Source: Acidimicrobiaceae bacterium UBA7830
GTDB lineage: Bacteria > Actinomycetota > Acidimicrobiia > Acidimicrobiales > Ilumatobacteraceae
NCBI GenBank assembly: GCA_002501485.1
Contig: DLTS01000048.1
Location: 53,482-79,784 of the forward strand
Direction of reading: 5' to 3'
Length of the DNA: 26,303 nucleotides
The position numbers were made by a program, and so were the translations under genes. Each line of letters begins with the position of its first letter. Positions within the stretch are counted from its first letter, which is position 1. The notes under the pieces are model-generated. The model was not told where the DNA came from, did no database searches, and worked only from the letters and a program-made list of their open reading frames with translations. This document shows positions 12,873-20,583 of this stretch, piece by piece.

Positions 12873-14912
12873 CTATCGCGGACGCTGTCGATCCGCTGCC
12901 CAACGGTAGAGCTCTCGCTGGGCATCGTTTGATCCGCCTGCCCGTGTCCATGACCCGTCGACGCCCTGAACCCAGTGGGTGACATCATCAGAGAGATCAA
13001 ACTCAAAGACCTGGTCGAGCCACTCGCGATGTTTGGGGTGCTGAATTGGCACCAACACTTCAACTCGACGCTCAAGATTGCGCGGCATGAGATCGGCGGA
13101 CCCTATGAGATATAACGGGCCGCCATCGTCGCCACCGTGCGCAAACCGGTAGATACGACTGTGCTCGAGGTATCTGCCGAGGATGCTTCGCACGGAGATG
13201 TTGTCACTCAGACCGTCAACACCGGGGCGTATACAGGAGATGCCACGAACGATCAGTCGAGTCGAAACACCTGCGCCACTCGCTCGATAGAGCGCGTCGA
13301 TCATCACCGGATCGGCGAGCGCATTGCATTTCATCGAAATTGCACCCTCCGAACCAAACTCCATTTCTCGTTCAATGAGGTCGATGAGTTGCGGTCGCAA
13401 ACCCTCCGGAGCGACCAGCAGCGACTGGTAATCGCTATTTCGGCTAAACCCGGTGAGATGGTTGAAGAGTTGTACGACGTCGTCGCCGATGGCGTCATCG
13501 CTTGTGATGTATCCAATGTCTTCGTAGTGCCGGGCTGACCGGGAGTTGTAATTACCCGTCCCAATATGGCAATAACGACGCAAGCGTTCGCCATCGTCGC
13601 GCACCACGAGCACTACCTTCGAGTGGGTCTTGAGCCCGACCATGCCATATGCGACGTGAACCCCAGCACGTTCGAGACGTCGCGCCCACAGCACGTTATT
13701 TTCCTCATCGAAGCGAGCTTTGATTTCGACAAGAACAGCAACTTGCACGCCCCGCTCAGCCGCCCGAATAAGACTTCGCAGGATCGGACTGTCACCACCT
13801 GCTCTGTACAGCGTCATTTTGATGGTCTGCACCGAGGGGTCATCTGCAGCCTGAGCAATAAAGGCCTCGACACTGCTGGCAAAGCTTTCGTACGGGTGGT
13901 GAATCAGTAACGCCCGATCGTCTACTACGTCAAACAATGACCGGTCGTTTTCCTCAGCGGCATTGATACGACCTGCGGTGACCGGCACCCACGGCTTGAA
14001 TTTGAGGTCTGGCCGATTGAGGTCAATGAGTTGGCTGAGGCAGGTCAGGTCAAGGAACGTCGAATGTGTGCTGACGTTGCGAGGATCGATCTCGAGTTCT
14101 CGGATGAGAAGCCTGAGGATCTCTTTGCTGACCGACCGGTGAACTTCGAGACGAACCGGCCGATTAAAGCGACGACGACGGAGTTCCACCTCAACCGCCT
14201 GCAGTAAGTCATCAGCTTCATCCTCTTCGAGAGCGAGATCGGCCTTTCGGGTTACCCGAAAGGTTGCCCACTCCTCAACAACCATTCCAAGGAACAGTCG
14301 ATGCAGGTGCGCAGCGATGAGTTCTTCAGAGGTGATGAATCGGCCGTCGCCCATATTGATCAGCCTTGGGAACACCGTGGGGATTTTGAGCCGTACGAAT
14401 CGACGCTCGGCCGTCGCCGGGTCCGCCACCGTCGCCGCAACCGACAGGGCCAAGTTTGAGATGTAAGGGAACGGATGCCCGGGATCGACGACGAGCGGCG
14501 TGAGCACCGGATGCACACGTGACTCATAAAACTCGGTCATCTTTGCTTGATCCGAGTCGTCAAGATCTTGCCAGCGCACAATCGAGATTCCGTGTTCATG
14601 AAGACCCGGTAACAGCACTTCGCGCACGAGAGTTTCTTGGCGTTCAACAAAATCTGTGACGCGCTCACCAATTGCCTCGAGCTGTTGGACGGCAGTCCGT
14701 CCATCAGGGGTGGCATCATCGACCCCGGCTGCGATCTGGTCTCTCAATGCTGCAACACGAACTTGGAAAAACTCATCCAGATTTGACGACCCAATCGCCG
14801 CAAAGCGAACGCGCTCGAGGAGAGGGAGCGAGTCGTCGGCAGCGAGTTCGATGACACGCTGGTTGAAGTCGAGCCAACTCAACTCGCGGTTGAGAAAACG
14901 GCTCCCGTCCAT
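12873..14912 (-). CDS. ppk: Polyphosphate kinase 1
   Basis: A 679-aa enzyme that reversibly polymerises the ATP gamma-phosphate into polyphosphate. All domains are present: N domain (FLNRELSWLDFNQRVIELA), head domain, and two C-terminal catalytic domains. The autophosphorylated histidine is in CHIGTGNYNS (His449), followed by ARHYEDIGYITSD; a second conserved block is GSADLMPRNLERRVEVLVPI. Also visible is KMTLYRAGGDSPI with VAVLVEIKARFDEE. Length is typical. The ATG lies 5 bp after the stop of the upstream 90-aa gene with no evident Shine-Dalgarno, so translation probably depends on coupling. A PHO-box-like element lies just beyond its 3' end, consistent with a phosphate-related neighbourhood. 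Confidence 0.97.
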   Translation of the reverse strand: MDGSRFLNRELSWLDFNQRVIELAADDSLPLLERVRFAAIGSSNLDEFFQVRVAALRDQIAAGVDDATPDGRTAVQQLEAIGERVTDFVERQETLVREVLLPGLHEHGISIVRWQDLDDSDQAKMTEFYESRVHPVLTPLVVDPGHPFPYISNLALSVAATVADPATAERRFVRLKIPTVFPRLINMGDGRFITSEELIAAHLHRLFLGMVVEEWATFRVTRKADLALEEDEADDLLQAVEVELRRRRFNRPVRLEVHRSVSKEILRLLIRELEIDPRNVSTHSTFLDLTCLSQLIDLNRPDLKFKPWVPVTAGRINAAEENDRSLFDVVDDRALLIHHPYESFASSVEAFIAQAADDPSVQTIKMTLYRAGGDSPILRSLIRAAERGVQVAVLVEIKARFDEENNVLWARRLERAGVHVAYGMVGLKTHSKVVLVVRDDGERLRRYCHIGTGNYNSRSARHYEDIGYITSDDAIGDDVVQLFNHLTGFSRNSDYQSLLVAPEGLRPQLIDLIEREMEFGSEGAISMKCNALADPVMIDALYRASGAGVSTRLIVRGISCIRPGVDGLSDNISVRSILGRYLEHSRIYRFAHGGDDGGPLYLIGSADLMPRNLERRVEVLVPIQHPKHREWLDQVFEFDLSDDVTHWVQGVDGSWTRAGGSNDAQRELYRWAADRQRPR

Positions 14913-14917
14913 GGTCG

Positions 14918-15190
14918 TCAGTTTGCGTACTCTTCCTCAGGATGTCCGAGATCCCACTCGAGTGAGATGAGTTCGCGCTCGGCATCTCGATTGATGCGTT
15001 CACGATTTCGCCGGAACTGAGGGTCATTTTCGGTGAGGAGAACGAGGCGTGCCAATGCCCGGGCGCGGAATGAATCAAGCAGTTTCGAATCGCCCCAATC
15101 CGCGTACACCTCCCAGTGAGGTGCGACCGGACCTTGGTACACGATTCGGGCGTGAGCCTTCGGTGCAAGTTCTTCTACGACGTCACTCAT
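14918..15190 (-). CDS. Uncharacterised 90-aa protein, first gene of the ppk operon
   Basis: A small soluble, highly charged protein (MSDVVEELAPKAHARIVYQGP...) with WEVYADWGDSKLLDSFRARALARL in the middle and an acidic end HPEEEYAN. No transmembrane segment, signal peptide or metal motif is visible; predicted mainly helical after residue 35. I do not recognise the family. The ORF extends upstream to an ATG at 15202, but a -10-like TATGCT overlaps that codon and lies 7 nt before the ATG at 15190, which is therefore preferred. It ends 5 bp before ppk on the same strand, so it is very probably co-transcribed and may relate to polyphosphate metabolism. Confidence 0.75.
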   Translation of the reverse strand: MSDVVEELAPKAHARIVYQGPVAPHWEVYADWGDSKLLDSFRARALARLVLLTENDPQFRRNRERINRDAERELISLEWDLGHPEEEYAN

Positions 15191-15197
15191 ATGTCGG

Positions 15198-15203
15198 AGC
15201 ATA
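15198..15203 (-). promoter_or_regulatory. -10-like TATGCT, leaderless start of the ppk operon
   Basis: Minus-strand TATGCT ends 7 nt before ATG 15190 and overlaps the alternative ATG at 15202. No Shine-Dalgarno precedes ATG 15190. Confidence 0.5.
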
Positions 15204-15324
15204 TCTGTGGTCCCGGGAGATAGTCGTCAGAGAATGTATGGGTAACTCGGGAACTGCTGAGCGAATCAGTTCGTCTAACAGGGAGGAACACGAGAAGTTC
15301 ACCGGGGCTCTCACACCGATGCCT

Positions 15325-15420
15325 TTAACGTCATATAAATGTAAGAAAAAGGTAGGAAGTCACTGTTTTGGGCAAAATACTCAATTTAAATATTACGAAT
15401 GTGTTACTGTTTGGCATGTT
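15325..15420 (+). promoter_or_regulatory. AT-rich promoter/regulatory region of the first whiB gene
   Basis: The 257-bp gap between the ppk operon start and whiB contains no convincing gene. Its distal part is strikingly AT-rich compared with the rest of the window, including CATATAAATG, GTAAGAAAAAGG and CAATTTAAATATTACG. Possible -10 hexamers are TATTAC (15391-15396), with TTGGGC 17 bp upstream at 15368-15373, or TACTGT (15405-15410). Either would give a leadered mRNA ending in the strong Shine-Dalgarno before 15448. Confidence 0.4.
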
Positions 15421-15436
15421 CGCCATCTCATCTCAC

Positions 15437-15443
15437 AAGGAGG
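15437..15443 (+). promoter_or_regulatory. Strong Shine-Dalgarno AAGGAGG of whiB
   Basis: A near-consensus AAGGAGG 4 nt before ATG 15448, the best ribosome-binding site in the window. It fixes the whiB start even though the frame is open for another 400 bases upstream. Confidence 0.8.
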
Positions 15444-15447
15444 ACCG

Positions 15448-15747
15448 ATGAAGAACAGCACACCAGACGATTTCGGCCGGATCACTATTCACGACCCAGA
15501 GTCAGTGACCTCGTGGATGTCTGACGGCAAATGCCGAATTCACCCACCGTCTGTCTTCTTTCCAAGTGATGGCGCTGGAGTTGAGCGAGCCCAGGCGATC
15601 TGCAATCGATGCCCAGTTTCGGAGCGATGCTTGGAATACGCACTCAAATTTCGCATCGAACACGGAGTCTGGGGTGGTGCCAGCGAGCGCGAGCGCCGGC
15701 GGATTTTGCGTCGACGGAAGGTAGAACTCTCGCCTGCAGATCACTGA
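15448..15747 (+). CDS. WhiB-family iron-sulfur transcriptional regulator
   Basis: A 99-aa WhiB-like protein. The four cluster-binding cysteines are Cys29, Cys52, Cys55 and Cys61 (C-x22-C-x2-C-x5-C), ligating a [4Fe-4S] cluster in this family. The turn GVWGG (73-77) and the basic tail ERERRRILRRRKVE follow, the usual DNA/sigma-contacting end. Trp23 and FFP (37-39) are typical. No AT-hook of the WhiB7 type is visible. The start is set by AAGGAGG 4 nt upstream. It is preceded by an AT-rich leader, suggesting complex regulation, and is convergent with tatA with 21 bp between stops. Confidence 0.92.
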   Translation: MKNSTPDDFGRITIHDPESVTSWMSDGKCRIHPPSVFFPSDGAGVERAQAICNRCPVSERCLEYALKFRIEHGVWGGASERERRRILRRRKVELSPADH

Positions 15748-15768
15748 GAACTGCATTGAAGGCAAGAC

Positions 15769-15945
15769 TTACTTCGTGGAGTCTTCCCCAGCTTCGGCTT
15801 CAGCTTCTTTATTCGCCTCTGCGAAGCCCTTTTTGAGTTCTTGCTGTGCTCGTCCCAAGTTTCGAGCCATCTTTGGGAGTTGTGAACCACCGAAAATGAG
15901 CAGTACGACAAGAAGTACGATGAACCACTCGGCACCACTAGGCAT
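15769..15945 (-). CDS. tatA: Twin-arginine translocase subunit TatA
   Basis: A 58-aa protein: a very short periplasmic N-terminus (MPSGAEW), one transmembrane helix (FIVLLVVLLIFGG), the hinge SQLPKMARNLGRA, an amphipathic helix (QELKKGFAEANKEAE) and an acidic, disordered end. FGG-x-LP followed by an amphipathic helix is the TatA/TatE signature; TatA oligomers form the Tat export pore for folded proteins. It reads MPSGAEWFIVLLVV at the start. A -10-like TAGAAT ends 6 nt before the ATG, so the mRNA is probably leaderless. It stands alone between two convergent or tandem whiB genes; tatB and tatC are not in the window. Confidence 0.92.
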   Translation of the reverse strand: MPSGAEWFIVLLVVLLIFGGSQLPKMARNLGRAQQELKKGFAEANKEAEAEAGEDSTK

Positions 15946-15951
15946 AACGAA

Positions 15952-15957
15952 ATTCTA
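15952..15957 (-). promoter_or_regulatory. -10-like TAGAAT, leaderless start of tatA
   Basis: Minus-strand TAGAAT (five of six consensus bases) ends 6 nt before the tatA ATG and lies in the 34-bp gap after the second whiB gene. Confidence 0.65.
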
Positions 15958-15979
15958 CCCTCTGACGTAGCTGATTGTT

Positions 15980-16246
15980 CTACGCGCCAACGATGCCGCG
16001 GGCTGCTTGGGCACGCTGACGGCGAATTCGACGCCGTTCACGCTCTGATAAGCCACCCCAAATGCCGAATTTTTCGCCATTTCTGAGGGCAAATTCGAGA
16101 CAATCTTCGCGTACTACACACCCCCGACATACCTCCTTTGCCTCGCGAGTTGAAGCTCCTCGCTCTGGAAAAAAGAGATCAGGGTCGACACCGAGGCAGT
16201 TGGCATCGTCTTGCCAGCCCTCGGTAGGTCCGATCTGATCGTACAT
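15980..16246 (-). CDS. WhiB-family iron-sulfur transcriptional regulator
   Basis: An 88-aa WhiB-like protein (MYDQIGPTEGWQDDANCLG...). Cysteines Cys17, Cys40, Cys43 and Cys49 form the C-x22-C-x2-C-x5-C cluster site, with DPDLFFPERG between, then GIWGG (61-65) and the basic tail SERERRRIRRQRAQAA. The core DPDLFFP and EVCRGC are those of the widespread WhiB1/WhiB2-like group; I cannot assign a subclass. The frame extends to a GTG at 16294, but ATG 16246 with GGAG 6 nt upstream and the conserved N-terminus is preferred. The 154-bp upstream gap carries its promoter, possibly with TAACAT (16325-16330) or TAATTT (16314-16319) as -10. Confidence 0.92.
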   Translation of the reverse strand: MYDQIGPTEGWQDDANCLGVDPDLFFPERGASTREAKEVCRGCVVREDCLEFALRNGEKFGIWGGLSERERRRIRRQRAQAARGIVGA

Positions 16247-16400
16247 GCGCGCTCCGTCCTTGTGTGGGTGAAATCCCCCGCGCGGCACAACCACCCAACT
16301 CGTGACACGCTTGAAATTACGTCGATGTTATTCTCTCACAGCACCCTATCGGAGCGCAAGAGACGAATCCTCAACGAAACACACCCTGTGTGCATGCGGG

Positions 16401-18407
16401 TTATCCGGCGCGACGACGAGTGATGCGCTGCCGGCGCTCAATGAAATCTTCAAGCACGTATCCACCTAGTTCGTCATTCGTCGTATGAAAGGCACGACCG
16501 CCATTCATCTGCGTCAGTTGACTAATGAACCGGTCGAGTGAGGCTGTCGCATCTAAGACAAAAGTGTTAATCCGAATTCCGTCCCGCGTACAGCGGAGCA
16601 CTTCTCGCAACGTCGCTTCCAATGTCTCTGGTGCCGGCGGATAGTCAAAATACACGTCACCTCGAGAGGTGATGTGGGCAGTCGGTTCGCCATCGGTCAC
16701 CATGATGATCTGCTTAGTTCCATGCTCTCGAGCAAGCATCTTTCGAGCCAGAGTAAAGCCGTGGTGCATATTCGTCCCGTAGACGTAATCCCACGACACT
16801 TCCGGCAACTGAGCAGCGGTAATTTCTCGCGCCGTCTCGGAGAATCCGACCAAGCCGATGAAATCATGCGGAAAGCGAGAGGTGATGAGTGAATGAAGCG
16901 CCATCGCCATCTTTTTCGCTGGCAAAAAGTTCCCTCGCATCGGCATCGACATCGACAAATCCACCATCAACACGGTCGCAGCGCGAGTGAGATGCTCCGT
17001 ACGCTCAACTTCAAAGTCATCCGGCGACAGTCGCACTGGAGTGCCACTTCCCTGTCGCGCAACTGCGTTTCTAATTGTCTGATGCAGATCAAGTCGGAAG
17101 GGGTCACCGAATTCATAAGGTTTTGTGTCGTACGCCGACTCATGGCCCTGGCCGATCGTTGCCATCTGATGCTGACCACTTCGGTCCTGTCGGAGCGACG
17201 AAAACAAATCTCGCAGCGCATTTGAGCCCAGGGTTTTAAGCCCTCGTGGTGTGAGTTCAAGCCTGCCCTCAACCCGATCGACAAGTCCGGCCTCGATCAA
17301 CTCGTTCGTGAGACGTGATAACTGCTCAAGAGCCGATGCAGCATCTTCGCCTAGGGTCTCCCGAATCTTCTCAGGGTCGATTTCTGCAAGGTCAGCGGGA
17401 GAGGTTGCTGCATCGAGCATGCCCTCGAGTTCGTCAAGTCGCCCCATCTCTGCCATTGCGTCAAGTGCCTGCGACATTGACATTGGGCTCTCTCCACTCA
17501 TCTCATACGACGACTCGGAGTTCAACTGACCGAACTGAGCCTGAAGAGAAGATGACAGTTGCTCCATCTGCCACTGCAAATCCATATCGTCCATGAACTG
17601 CTGAGAGAGACGCGCCAATTGCTCGCGCTGCTCAGGGCTCATCGAGTTCATCATCGCTTGCATCGCCGCCATTCGACGGGCAATTGACTCGAGGAGTTCG
17701 TCGAGCGTCTCAGGATCGTCGGGAAACATGTCGCCATACTCGTCCATGAACTTCTCGAAGCCAGGGTCTTCACCCTGGTCACGCTTCGCAATCATTTCGT
17801 TCAGGGCAGCCAGCATTTCTTTTGTGCGCTGGACGTCTTCAGGTGTGACTGACTCCATTCCCTCTGAAACTCGATCAACGACTTGTTGCATCATTTCCGA
17901 ACGCAACCGTTCAGACAACTCATCGAACCGACGGGAGGCTTCGGCCGACTCAAAGTTGTAGCTCTGCAGACTCTGCATGCGACCGGCCAAATCGTCAGGA
18001 AGTAAATCGAGCCGCATTTGCCGCTCGTCAGCCGCTGCATTTGCATTTTCTGCTCGCCGCTCGTCACCACTTCGGAGAGCGTTCTCGCGCGCGTTCTCGA
18101 CTGCGTGGCGCTCTTCATCAAGGATGTCAGCCAGTTCACGCGCCGCTTCTGCCAGTGAGCCGTCAAGCTCCCCAGACTCTGCGATCTCTTCTCTTCGGTC
18201 ACGAATTCGATCACGTAACTCCGAGAGACCAGGCATCTGGCGACCATCAGGGGTGCGAAGCCCACGTTCCATCATTCGACGGAGCGCAGCTTCGACATCT
18301 CCGTGATGAATCACTTCATCCGTAATTTGCTCCATCAAGACATCAGCGTCGACATCGAACCCCCGCTGAGAGCCATCCCATCGGGAGTAGACAAATCTCC
18401 GGGCCAT
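16401..18407 (-). CDS. VWA-domain protein of the AAA+/VWA (chelatase-like, Rv0959-type) pair
   Basis: A 668-aa protein. The N-terminal two thirds are helical, charged and very rich in Met, Gln and Glu (for example MAAMQAMMNSMSPEQREQL), probably coiled-coil. The C-terminal von Willebrand A domain begins TRAATVLMVDLSMSM with the MIDAS motif D-x-S-x-S at Asp483, Ser485 and Ser487, and continues IGLVGFSETA and IIMVTDGEPTAH. Architecture and size fit the actinobacterial partner of a MoxR/ChlI-like ATPase, as in M. tuberculosis Rv0958-Rv0959, where an ATPase ring and a VWA protein act together on an unknown client, possibly metal insertion. The ATG at 18407 is chosen over 18440 because TACGGT ends 6 nt before it. 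The ATPase lies upstream on the same strand, separated by a plus-strand cyclase gene. Confidence 0.87.
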   Translation of the reverse strand: MARRFVYSRWDGSQRGFDVDADVLMEQITDEVIHHGDVEAALRRMMERGLRTPDGRQMPGLSELRDRIRDRREEIAESGELDGSLAEAARELADILDEERHAVENARENALRSGDERRAENANAAADERQMRLDLLPDDLAGRMQSLQSYNFESAEASRRFDELSERLRSEMMQQVVDRVSEGMESVTPEDVQRTKEMLAALNEMIAKRDQGEDPGFEKFMDEYGDMFPDDPETLDELLESIARRMAAMQAMMNSMSPEQREQLARLSQQFMDDMDLQWQMEQLSSSLQAQFGQLNSESSYEMSGESPMSMSQALDAMAEMGRLDELEGMLDAATSPADLAEIDPEKIRETLGEDAASALEQLSRLTNELIEAGLVDRVEGRLELTPRGLKTLGSNALRDLFSSLRQDRSGQHQMATIGQGHESAYDTKPYEFGDPFRLDLHQTIRNAVARQGSGTPVRLSPDDFEVERTEHLTRAATVLMVDLSMSMPMRGNFLPAKKMAMALHSLITSRFPHDFIGLVGFSETAREITAAQLPEVSWDYVYGTNMHHGFTLARKMLAREHGTKQIIMVTDGEPTAHITSRGDVYFDYPPAPETLEATLREVLRCTRDGIRINTFVLDATASLDRFISQLTQMNGGRAFHTTNDELGGYVLEDFIERRQRITRRRAG

Positions 18408-18413
18408 AACTGC

Positions 18414-18419
18414 ACCGTA
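18414..18419 (-). promoter_or_regulatory. -10-like TACGGT, leaderless start of the VWA gene
   Basis: Minus-strand TACGGT ends 6 nt before ATG 18407 and lies inside the longer open frame. It therefore decides the start and shows the VWA gene has its own promoter. Confidence 0.55.
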
Positions 18420-18469
18420 GTTCGATCCTGTAAGAAGCATCCGATCGTGTGGAGATCAGCTGAGGCCAA

Positions 18470-18475
18470 TAGTCT
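18470..18475 (+). promoter_or_regulatory. -10-like TAGTCT, leaderless start of the cyclase gene
   Basis: TAGTCT ends 8 nt before ATG 18484 but only 2 nt before ATG 18478. The second ATG is therefore preferred. Confidence 0.45.
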
Positions 18476-18483
18476 CAATGGTA

Positions 18484-19032
18484 ATGCGTGTCCCGCGAAC
18501 CTTCGTTTTTCTTGACCTTTCAGGATTCACGAATTACACCGCTGCATATGGTGACGACGCTGCAGGAAAGATCCTCGGAACATTTAGGACCGTCGTGCGA
18601 GAGGTCGCCTCTGAACGAGGCGTTCGCATTGCTAAATGGCTCGGCGATGGCTGCATGGTCGTGGCGGTAGATCAAGTGGGCGCAATCGAGTTCATCATGG
18701 AGCTCGAGCGGCGAGCGACCCGAGTTTGCTCACCACTCACGCTTCGCGCCGGCATCGCAACCGGCCACGCACTGCTCTTTGAGGGCGACGATTACATCGG
18801 CTCTGCCGTCAATATGGCCTCAAGGCTCTGCGATCACGCAACTGGCTACGACGTGCTCATGCCAGCATCGAATACCGAGAGCCTGCCCGAGGGCATCAGT
18901 GCCGAACCCTACGGCGATGTTGAATTGCCGGGGTTCCCTGGCGTGATCGAGGTTGTCCGTCTCACTGGTACACCCCTTCGCGGCGACCGTAACGACACCG
19001 GAGAGCTTTGGACCCGCACCCCCTTTGTGTGA
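18484..19032 (+). CDS. Class III adenylate/guanylate cyclase catalytic domain protein
   Basis: A 182-aa protein consisting almost only of a class III cyclase domain, predicted to make cAMP. Metal-binding aspartates are Asp11 (FLDLSGFT) and Asp55 (WLGDGC); the substrate-specifying Lys is Lys51 and the partner Asp lies in GDDYIG (102-103), the Lys/Asp pair expected for ATP rather than GTP. Transition-state residues Asn110 and Arg114 are in NMASRL. All catalytic positions are therefore present and a homodimer could be active. No transmembrane or regulatory domain is attached, so it is soluble and presumably controlled by expression or a partner. It is encoded on the opposite strand between the VWA and AAA+ genes, 76 bp from the VWA start. 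Confidence 0.88.
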   Translation: MRVPRTFVFLDLSGFTNYTAAYGDDAAGKILGTFRTVVREVASERGVRIAKWLGDGCMVVAVDQVGAIEFIMELERRATRVCSPLTLRAGIATGHALLFEGDDYIGSAVNMASRLCDHATGYDVLMPASNTESLPEGISAEPYGDVELPGFPGVIEVVRLTGTPLRGDRNDTGELWTRTPFV

Positions 19033-19063
19033 CAAGTTGTCTGACTAAGAACTTTGCCCCCAA

Positions 19064-20497
19064 CTAGCGGCTTCGATACGTCGCAGAAGCACCAGACGCG
19101 TCTTTGTTCAGCCGACGGGTGAGGTGCAACCCCTCCAGCACAAACTCGACCGCAGCCGCTGTTGCCGCAGGCGGTGAATCTTCACCCGCAAACCGCGCAA
19201 CAGCGGGCCCGAGGGCTGGGACGTCATTGACTAACTGTGCAAGTTCTTCACTGGTGCGATCTTCGCCGGTATGAGCAACAACACCCTCTTCGAACGCCTC
19301 CACGATCGCTGCGGTCAACGTGCCGTCATGTCGATTCGTGAACACCTGATGGACAGCGCCCTTGATGAGATTGTCAAAGATCTGCCCCTCTCGTCCATCA
19401 TCCATTGACTCGATCTCGATCTTTCCGATCGACGAGGCTGCAAGAGCATCAAGGTCATCAACCCGAGCCACCACAGGATTTTCACCAGCTCGAAGCCCTC
19501 GACGAAGAGCGTTTGCTGCAAGCGACTCATAGTTGGAGACGCTCAACCGAACACTCACACCACTTCGTTGATTGACATGGCTACTCGCACGTGCCAAATG
19601 ACTGAATTCAGCCACCACAAGACCGAGGTAGTCGGGCACTTCAACCGTCACGCCACCAACAGACGTCGTTGACGCCTCCTGCTGCATGATCGAGTACTCG
19701 AGATCAACTTCGAGTGGGTAGTGCGTGCGGATCTGACTGCCAAAACGATCTTTAAGTGGAGTAATGATTCGACCGCGGTTCGTGTAGTCGTCTGGGTTCG
19801 CTGATGCCACCAACATGATGTCGAGTGGCAGTCGAACACGGTGACCCCTGATCTGAATATCACGTTCCTCAAGCACGTTTAACAAACCCACTTGAATGCG
19901 CTCGGCAAGATCAGGAAGCTCGTTCATAGCGAAAATCCCGCGGTTCGTGCGAGGAACCATGCCGTAATGCAAAGTGAGCTCATCGGAGAGGTAACGACCT
20001 TCAGCCACCTTGATCGGGTCAACTTCACCAATGAGGTCCGCAATCGACGTATCTGGGGTGGCCAACTTCTCGCCGTACCGCTCGCTGCGGTGCACCCATG
20101 CGATCGGCGTCTCGTCGCCGTGCTCTGCCATCAGATCACGGGCGTGTCGCGACACGGGCGCATACGGGTCGTCATTGATTTCCGAACCTGCGACAATCGG
20201 CATCCACTCATCGAGCAGCCCGACGAGCGACCGAATCATGCGCGTCTTCGCCTGTCCACGTTCGCCCAAAAAAATGACGTCGTGACCCGCAAGAAGAGCG
20301 TTCTCCAACTGTGGCATCACGGTCTCTTCGTATCCGAGGACTCCCTCGAACAGAGGCATACCCGCCGAGATGGACGCAACCGCATTCTCACGAACCTCTT
20401 CCTTGACCGGCCTTGACACCCACCCTGATTCCCGAAGTGCTCCCAGCGTTGCTGGAAGGTCGGTGGGAGGAGTGATCAAAATCGTGTCAGGACCCAT
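19064..20497 (-). CDS. MoxR/ChlI-like AAA+ ATPase (Rv0958-type magnesium-chelatase-like)
   Basis: A 477-aa AAA+ ATPase. Walker A is GERGQAKT (78-85). The Walker B region reads GIFAMNELPDL, with Asn192 where an Asp is usual and Glu193 retained. Sensor 1 is in LVASANPDDYTNRGRIITPLKDRFG, which also holds the arginine-finger region. A long helical C-terminal part ends with EFVLEGLHLTRRLNKD. This organisation fits the ChlI-like ATPases paired with VWA proteins in actinobacteria. It would form a ring that remodels or loads a client together with the VWA protein encoded downstream. ATG start follows TAGTTT by 6 nt. The 3' end is convergent with the cyclase gene, with 31 bp between stops, so ATPase and VWA genes are probably separate transcripts here. 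Confidence 0.9.
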   Translation of the reverse strand: MGPDTILITPPTDLPATLGALRESGWVSRPVKEEVRENAVASISAGMPLFEGVLGYEETVMPQLENALLAGHDVIFLGERGQAKTRMIRSLVGLLDEWMPIVAGSEINDDPYAPVSRHARDLMAEHGDETPIAWVHRSERYGEKLATPDTSIADLIGEVDPIKVAEGRYLSDELTLHYGMVPRTNRGIFAMNELPDLAERIQVGLLNVLEERDIQIRGHRVRLPLDIMLVASANPDDYTNRGRIITPLKDRFGSQIRTHYPLEVDLEYSIMQQEASTTSVGGVTVEVPDYLGLVVAEFSHLARASSHVNQRSGVSVRLSVSNYESLAANALRRGLRAGENPVVARVDDLDALAASSIGKIEIESMDDGREGQIFDNLIKGAVHQVFTNRHDGTLTAAIVEAFEEGVVAHTGEDRTSEELAQLVNDVPALGPAVARFAGEDSPPAATAAAVEFVLEGLHLTRRLNKDASGASATYRSR

Positions 20498-20503
20498 ACG
20501 GGG

Positions 20504-20509
20504 AAACTA
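20504..20509 (-). promoter_or_regulatory. -10-like TAGTTT, leaderless start of the AAA+ gene
   Basis: Minus-strand TAGTTT ends 6 nt before the ATG at 20497. It diverges from the GH2 promoter about 65 bp away. Confidence 0.5.
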
Positions 20510-20571
20510 CTTCGCGCAGAGACTCAAGGTCTGACCCGGCTATCGACAGAATTTCACTCGGAGCAACTAGG

Positions 20572-20577
20572 TACGAT
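20572..20577 (+). promoter_or_regulatory. -10-like TACGAT, leaderless start of the GH2 gene
   Basis: TACGAT ends 6 nt before GTG 20584. It is identical in sequence to the elements before moaE and the MFS gene. Confidence 0.55.
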
Positions 20578-20583
20578 CAAAAT

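Noticed and set aside
15297..15303. Single GTTCACC upstream of the ppk operon
   Set aside because: A lone 7-mer without an 11-bp partner is not enough for a PHO box and is likely by chance.
15049..15447. Upstream extension of the first whiB frame (to give 232 aa)
   Set aside because: It crosses the ppk-operon promoter and an AT-rich noncoding stretch; the WhiB domain starts after AAGGAGG-ATG at 15448.
15741..15938. 65-aa minus-strand ORF
   Set aside because: Frame-shifted shadow of tatA, which is in another frame at 15769-15945.
19892..20416. 174-aa plus-strand ORF
   Set aside because: Entirely antisense to the AAA+ ATPase, which has clear motifs; a codon-bias shadow.
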